10,448 nt of DNA from JBKHBQ01 sp046542305 (GTDB lineage Bacteria; Bacteroidota; Bacteroidia; Bacteroidales; 4484-276): NCBI GenBank assembly GCA_046542305.1, contig JBKHBQ010000135.1:1-10448 (forward strand). The letters are read 5' to 3'. Position numbers and translations under genes: made by a program. This document shows, in pieces, positions 6,606 to 10,448 of the stretch (its first letter is position 1; every line of letters starts with the position of its first letter). The notes under the pieces were generated by a model. The model saw only the letters and a program-made list of their open reading frames with translations. It made no database searches and was not told the DNA's origin.

Positions 6606-7982
6606 ATGATGAAAAAAACCACCGCCCACATCCTGATCGTCGACGACAACGAAGAAGCCCTGATCGCTTTAAGAATGCTGTTGTCAAAACATTTTACCAC
6701 CGTTACTGCCGAAAAAAATCCCAACCTCATCCTGTCGCACCTCAATGGGGGGATGGTGGATGTGGTGATTCTGGACATGAACTTTTCTGCGGGCATCAAT
6801 ACCGGCAATGAGGGAATTTACTGGCTGAGGAAAATCCGCGCGGCCGATCCCGGTGTAATGGCAGTTTTACTAACTGCCTATGGTAGTGTAGACCTTGCCG
6901 TTAAGGCGTTGAAGGAAGGTGGTGCCGATTTTTTGCAAAAACCCTGGGAAAACGAGCGCCTGCTTGCCACGGTGAATAACGTGCTGAAGCTGCGCCGCTC
7001 GAAAATGGAGGTGGAGGGTCTGCGGCAAAAGCAGCAACATCTTGCCGAAGGAATTGAAAAGGAATTCGTGTTGTTTGCCGGAAAATCACCCGCCATGCAG
7101 CGGGTGTGGAATACCGTGGATAAAATCGCGCCAACCGATGCCAATGTGCTGATCCTGGGCGAAAACGGCACAGGAAAGGAAATGGTAGCGCGCGAAATCC
7201 ACCGCCGATCTTCGAGGAGCATGGGCGTGTTTGTAAAGGTGGATATGGGCGCCGTTAGCGAAAGCCTTTTTGAGAGCGAACTGTTCGGGCATGTGAAAGG
7301 CGCCTTTACCGGAGCACACGAGGGGAAGGCCGGACGACTGGAGATTGCCTCCGGTGGCACCCTTTTCATGGATGAGATCGGAAACCTGCCTGCGACCCTG
7401 CAGTCGAAAATCCTCACCGTGCTTCAGAACCGGGAGGTGGTGAGGCTGGGCTCCAACAAACCTGTTCCCATCGATATCCGCCTGGTATCGGCCACAAACA
7501 TGCCCGTGATGAAAATGGTGGAACAGAAATCATTTCGCGAGGACCTGCTTTACCGCATCAACACCATTCAACTTGAAGTGCCGCCGCTGAGGGAACGAAA
7601 ATCTGACTTTGAAGGGCTGCTGAGTTTCTTTCTCGAAAAGTACAAGGCAAAATATAATCGTCCCGCGCTGAAAGTGAAAGAAGGTGTGGTGGAAAAGCTG
7701 AAAACCTGGCATTGGCCGGGCAATGTGCGCGAACTGGAAAACCTGGTGGAGAAAGCCGTGATCCTTTCGGAAGGCGATGTGCTGAGGCCGGCAGATTTCG
7801 TTTTCCAGCATCAGGAAAATGGTGTGGAAGACGATTCCGGCGATTACAACCTTGAGGCGCAGGAGCGTAAAGTGATTGCCCGTGCGCTGCGCGATTATAG
7901 TTATAACCTCAGTGAAGCGGCGGCACAGCTTGGCATTACCAGGGCGACGCTTTACCGGAAAATAAAAAAATATGGGCTTTAG
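6606..7982 (+). CDS. Sigma-54-dependent response regulator (NtrC family)
   Basis: This 458-residue two-component regulator activates sigma-54 RNA polymerase by ATP hydrolysis. The receiver domain (about 7-128) has the acidic pair D13/D14, phospho-acceptor D57 in VVILDM, T90 and K112 in LQKPW. A short helical linker follows (about 128-150). The AAA+ domain (about 155-395) has Walker A GENGTGK (185-191), the sigma-54 contact loop GAFTGA (232-237), Walker B with D256/E257, sensor I N298, arginine-finger candidates R311 and R317, and WPGNVREL (370-377). A Fis-type helix-turn-helix lies at about 420-458, ending ITRATLYRKIKKYGL. All activation motifs look intact. An in-frame ATG at 6552 exists, but the 18 residues it would add are encoded by repeat DNA, so 6606 (or 6609, a second Met) before KKTTAHILIVDDN is preferred. 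It overlaps the kinase gene by 11 bp, indicating one operon. Likely targets include the divergent permease promoter. Confidence 0.95.
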   Translation: MMKKTTAHILIVDDNEEALIALRMLLSKHFTTVTAEKNPNLILSHLNGGMVDVVILDMNFSAGINTGNEGIYWLRKIRAADPGVMAVLLTAYGSVDLAVKALKEGGADFLQKPWENERLLATVNNVLKLRRSKMEVEGLRQKQQHLAEGIEKEFVLFAGKSPAMQRVWNTVDKIAPTDANVLILGENGTGKEMVAREIHRRSSRSMGVFVKVDMGAVSESLFESELFGHVKGAFTGAHEGKAGRLEIASGGTLFMDEIGNLPATLQSKILTVLQNREVVRLGSNKPVPIDIRLVSATNMPVMKMVEQKSFREDLLYRINTIQLEVPPLRERKSDFEGLLSFFLEKYKAKYNRPALKVKEGVVEKLKTWHWPGNVRELENLVEKAVILSEGDVLRPADFVFQHQENGVEDDSGDYNLEAQERKVIARALRDYSYNLSEAAAQLGITRATLYRKIKKYGL

Positions 7983-9309
7983 CAAATTTGAAATATCCGT
8001 AGCGGCTCAGGTTGTGCTGATCGGTTTGGTAGCGCTGGTTCTGGGCTGGACCATCCTGAATCCGCATATGCAGTTCAGTGTGGTTTATTTTGCCGTGATT
8101 TTCGTGGTGCAACTGGTGCTGCTGATCTTTACCATCAGGAGGAACAACCGGAAGATACACGAATTCCTGGTTTCCCTTAAGTACGACGATACACCGGCCA
8201 TACCTGCCAACACCGACCGCAGTTTGCGCGATTTGTATGAGGTGTTGATGGAGATATCAAAAAAGTACAGTGATGCCAGGTCAGCGCGTGAAGCCGGGCA
8301 TCAGCTTTTTCTGCATTCCGTGAAGCATGTGAACGTTGGCCTGTTGATTTGTGATGAAAACGGAAAAGTGGAGCTGGCCAATGAAGCGCTGAACCGATTG
8401 CTGCAGGTGGAGAATTTGCGTACGCTTGAAGGGCTCTATAGAACGCATCCCTCGCTTGAAGGGATGTTTACGGAACTAAATCCTTCGCGGCCCGTGCTTA
8501 TCAGACTGGTGGTTGACGACAGCCTGGTTAGGCTCTCGGTGCAACTCTCCCTTTTCAACATACAGCAAAAACGCCTGCGGCTGATTTCATTTCAGGACAT
8601 CAATAGTGAACTGCAGCAGGAGGAGATTGAAACCTGGCAAAAGCTCATCAGCATCCTTCGGCATGAGATCATGAATTCGATGGGGCCGATCACTTCGCTG
8701 TCGAAAACACTGAAGGAAAACTTTGCCGAATTTGCAGCCGCCAATCCTGGTACCGGAACGGAGTTCGTGGAAAATACCCGCGTGGGGCTGGCAGCCATCG
8801 AAAAGCGCAGCGCCGGGCTGATGCGGTTTGTAGAAACCTACCGCAAACTGTCGAAGATTCCCAAACCCGAATTTGAAACCCTGCAGGTGTGCGACCTGCT
8901 GTTTATGGTGAAGTCGCTGCTGGCGGATGAGCTCGAAAAATCCGGGGTGGAGTTTCGCATCCATTGCACCGATCGCGACATCAGTATTTCCGCCGACGAA
9001 AAGCTGATCTCACAGGTGCTGATCAACCTGGTGAGGAATGCCATGCAGGCTAGCGCCGATGCGGAAATCCGGCTGATCGAAACCGAAATCCTTCATCCCG
9101 ATGGCCGCGTGATAATTCGTGTTCGCGATCATGGCGAGGGAATCGCGCCCGATCAGCTCGACAAGGTGTTCATTCCTTTCTTTACGACCCGTTCCGGTGG
9201 CTCGGGCATAGGACTCAGCCTTTCACGTCAGATCATGCAGCTCCACGGCGGAAGCATTGGCATACAATCCGCACAAGGGGAAGGAACGGTGGTGGAGGTG
9301 AGGTTTTAA
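7972..9309 (+). CDS. Sensor histidine kinase, NtrY/NtrB-like, two TM segments
   Basis: This 445-residue membrane kinase is the likely partner of the regulator just upstream. Two TM segments (about 8-28 and 35-54) are joined by only a few residues, so there is almost no periplasmic sensor domain. A helical linker (about 85-112) leads to a PAS-like domain (about 113-210, containing VGLLICDENGKVELANEA). The dimerisation domain carries the phospho-accepting H231 in LRHEIMNSMGPI. The ATPase domain has the N box (N352 and N356 in INLVRNAMQAS), the G1 box (D386 in RDHGEG), the F box FIPFFTTR (400-407) and the G2 box GGSGIGLSL (409-417). All catalytic boxes are present. The start at 7972 lies inside the regulator gene, with an A-rich stretch just before it, and fits translational coupling. 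The signal is unknown; the topology suggests sensing within the membrane or through the cytoplasmic PAS-like domain. Confidence 0.95.
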   Translation: MGFSKFEISVAAQVVLIGLVALVLGWTILNPHMQFSVVYFAVIFVVQLVLLIFTIRRNNRKIHEFLVSLKYDDTPAIPANTDRSLRDLYEVLMEISKKYSDARSAREAGHQLFLHSVKHVNVGLLICDENGKVELANEALNRLLQVENLRTLEGLYRTHPSLEGMFTELNPSRPVLIRLVVDDSLVRLSVQLSLFNIQQKRLRLISFQDINSELQQEEIETWQKLISILRHEIMNSMGPITSLSKTLKENFAEFAAANPGTGTEFVENTRVGLAAIEKRSAGLMRFVETYRKLSKIPKPEFETLQVCDLLFMVKSLLADELEKSGVEFRIHCTDRDISISADEKLISQVLINLVRNAMQASADAEIRLIETEILHPDGRVIIRVRDHGEGIAPDQLDKVFIPFFTTRSGGSGIGLSLSRQIMQLHGGSIGIQSAQGEGTVVEVRF

Positions 9310-9427
9310 GTATTTATTGATTTTTTAAAATCTCCTTTGCCCGATGCTATTCCTGGAAACTACGGTTAACTTATTTCGGAAGCTGGGATTTTTCTGCTTT
9401 ACCACGAAAGATTTTCACAATGCCGGT

Positions 9428-10210
9428 TTACCGCGAATACCCCTCACAAATCTCATAAAGCCTTTCCACCTGCTTTTCATCGTGGCAGTAGGCGCAATCG
9501 GATTGCCTGCGGTGCTCGAAATATTTTCCTGTGATGCCTTCCAGTTCAGGGGCAGTGGCTGCCCAAACCGGCGTGTCGGCTCCCTCATCGGGGCTTTCGT
9601 GTCCGCCATAGCCGAGGTTGTTGCTGAGTTTCGAATTCACGTCGCCGGGATGGGCGGCATTTACGGTGATGTTGTCGCTTTGCAGCCTTTGTGCAAATGC
9701 GGCTGAAAGCATCCGGTCGGCCTGCTTGGTGGTGCGGTATACGTGGTCGTTGTTGTAGCGGCCCTGCCTGTTTTCGGGATCATCAAGATCCAGCCCGCCG
9801 GCCCAGTAGCTGGCCACATTCACGATGCGTGCGGGCGCCCCTTCCTTCAGATACGGCAGAAAATATCTGATCATCCTGAAATAGCCCAGCACATTAACGG
9901 CAAACTGCATCTCGGTGCCTTCGCTGTTTTCCTCGCGGCTGCGCGGCGTCACGGCGGCATTGTTGATCAGCACATGCACGGGGCCTTGCCAGTTTTCCGC
10001 GGCTTCGCGTATCGATTGCTCACTGGAAAGATCGATCAGCAGGTAATCCACTTCCCGGTTACCGGTGGCGTTGCGTATTTGGCTCACAACCTCTTTGGCT
10101 TTGGTTTCGTTACGTGCTACCGCAATGACACGGTAATCCTTTTCCGCCATCTGCCTTGCGATGGCCGTACCAATGGCGCCTGTTGCTCCTGTAATAACTG
10201 CTGTTTTCAT
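9428..10210 (-). CDS. Short-chain dehydrogenase/reductase (SDR), retinol-dehydrogenase-like
   Basis: This 260-residue cytoplasmic NAD(P)-dependent oxidoreductase is of the classical SDR type. The Rossmann motif TGATGAIG is at 7-14, D60 follows in LLIDLSS, NNAA is at 83-86, and the catalytic tetrad is N106, S134, Y158 and K162 (YRTTK). HPGDV (187-191) follows the active site as in retinol-dehydrogenase-like SDRs. An arginine after the second strand (R33 in VARN) suggests NADP(H) preference. The start at 10210 is preferred over 10234 because MKTAVITGATG is the usual N-terminus and the upstream eight residues (MISNKTNH) add nothing to the fold. The C-terminal tail contains three cysteines (CAYCH and EIC). 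It is transcribed towards the kinase gene, with 118 bp between the two stop codons, and has no evident tie to the two-component system. The substrate is unknown. Confidence 0.92.
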   Translation of the reverse strand: MKTAVITGATGAIGTAIARQMAEKDYRVIAVARNETKAKEVVSQIRNATGNREVDYLLIDLSSEQSIREAAENWQGPVHVLINNAAVTPRSREENSEGTEMQFAVNVLGYFRMIRYFLPYLKEGAPARIVNVASYWAGGLDLDDPENRQGRYNNDHVYRTTKQADRMLSAAFAQRLQSDNITVNAAHPGDVNSKLSNNLGYGGHESPDEGADTPVWAATAPELEGITGKYFEHRRQSDCAYCHDEKQVERLYEICEGYSR

Positions 10211-10448
10211 ATGATTGGTTTTATTTGAGATCAATTTTTTTATTTACTGCATCGAATTATGGCTGAAATATTAAAAATCAATTTAGAAATTCTGGCCTTA
10301 GCCCTTGTAATAATGAAAAGCGTAATATGGCTGCGATGTTCATTCTTAGCCTGATTTACCTGTGAAGTTACATCTAAAAAATGCTTGTAAGTTGGTCTTG
10401 CTCCTTATTTCCTTTTTCCAGTTAACCAATTTCGAGTAACTTTTTCCA
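10211..10448. other. Intergenic region with no gene I can support
   Basis: This A/T-rich stretch lies upstream of the dehydrogenase and runs to the window edge. It must contain that gene's promoter, but no clear TAnnTTTG/TTTG pair was found on the minus strand. A 31-codon hydrophobic reading frame at 10259-10354 (+) is the only small ORF noticed and has no supporting evidence. No tRNA, terminator or repeat was recognised. Confidence 0.5.

Noticed and set aside
9319..9332. Inverted repeat GATTTT-TT-AAAATC after the kinase gene as a terminator
   Set aside because: The stem is short and almost entirely A/T with a 2-nt loop, too weak to call a terminator.
9481..9496. CxxCH-like heme-c motif (CAYCH) near the end of the dehydrogenase
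   Set aside because: The protein has no signal peptide and is a clear cytoplasmic SDR, so heme c attachment is implausible; most likely coincidence.
10259..10354. 31-codon hydrophobic small ORF on the plus strand
   Set aside because: No recognisable start signal, homology or conservation can be judged, and a frame of this length is expected by chance in A/T-rich DNA.

Overview
The window looks like chromosomal DNA from a member of the Bacteroidota, probably Bacteroidia (inference). The evidence is a tandem pair of large FtsX/MacB-type permeases of the form common in that phylum, an NtrC-type regulator paired with a two-TM histidine kinase, a solitary four-helix-bundle (23S rRNA intervening-sequence type) gene, a TAnnTTTG-like promoter element, and start codons without clear Shine-Dalgarno sequences. 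No rRNA, tRNA or CRISPR array was seen.

Layout. Positions 1-764 (+) hold the remains of a beta-lactamase-family serine hydrolase. It is cut by the window edge, broken by a one-base frameshift near 400, and lacks the C-terminal part. Positions 829-5778 (-) hold two paralogous ABC permeases of about 800 residues, with the gene at 3319-5778 upstream of the one at 829-3204. The divergent region 5779-6163 has no intact gene. It holds a good sigma-54-type promoter pointing into the permeases, an 8-bp inverted repeat about 100 bp upstream of the predicted start of transcription, a possible housekeeping promoter pointing the other way, and four copies of a 28-bp repeat. A frameshifted four-helix-bundle gene follows (6164-6555), then an inverted copy of the repeat (6561-6600). 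Next come a sigma-54-dependent response regulator (6606-7982) and its overlapping histidine kinase (7972-9309). A convergent short-chain dehydrogenase (9428-10210, -) and about 240 bp of apparently non-coding DNA close the window.

How the parts may work together. The kinase and regulator form a two-component pair. The regulator keeps every motif needed to drive sigma-54 polymerase, and a sigma-54-like promoter sits just upstream of the divergent permeases. The simplest reading is a local circuit: an envelope signal, then kinase, regulator, sigma-54 promoter and permeases. The four-helix-bundle gene and its flanking repeats look like a cassette that entered between the ancestral divergent promoter region and the regulator's start codon. 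It now supplies a repeat-encoded in-frame extension upstream of the regulator.

I did not find a clearly new multi-gene defence or mobile system. The most unusual points are the repeat-flanked four-helix-bundle cassette and the sigma-54 wiring of the permeases.
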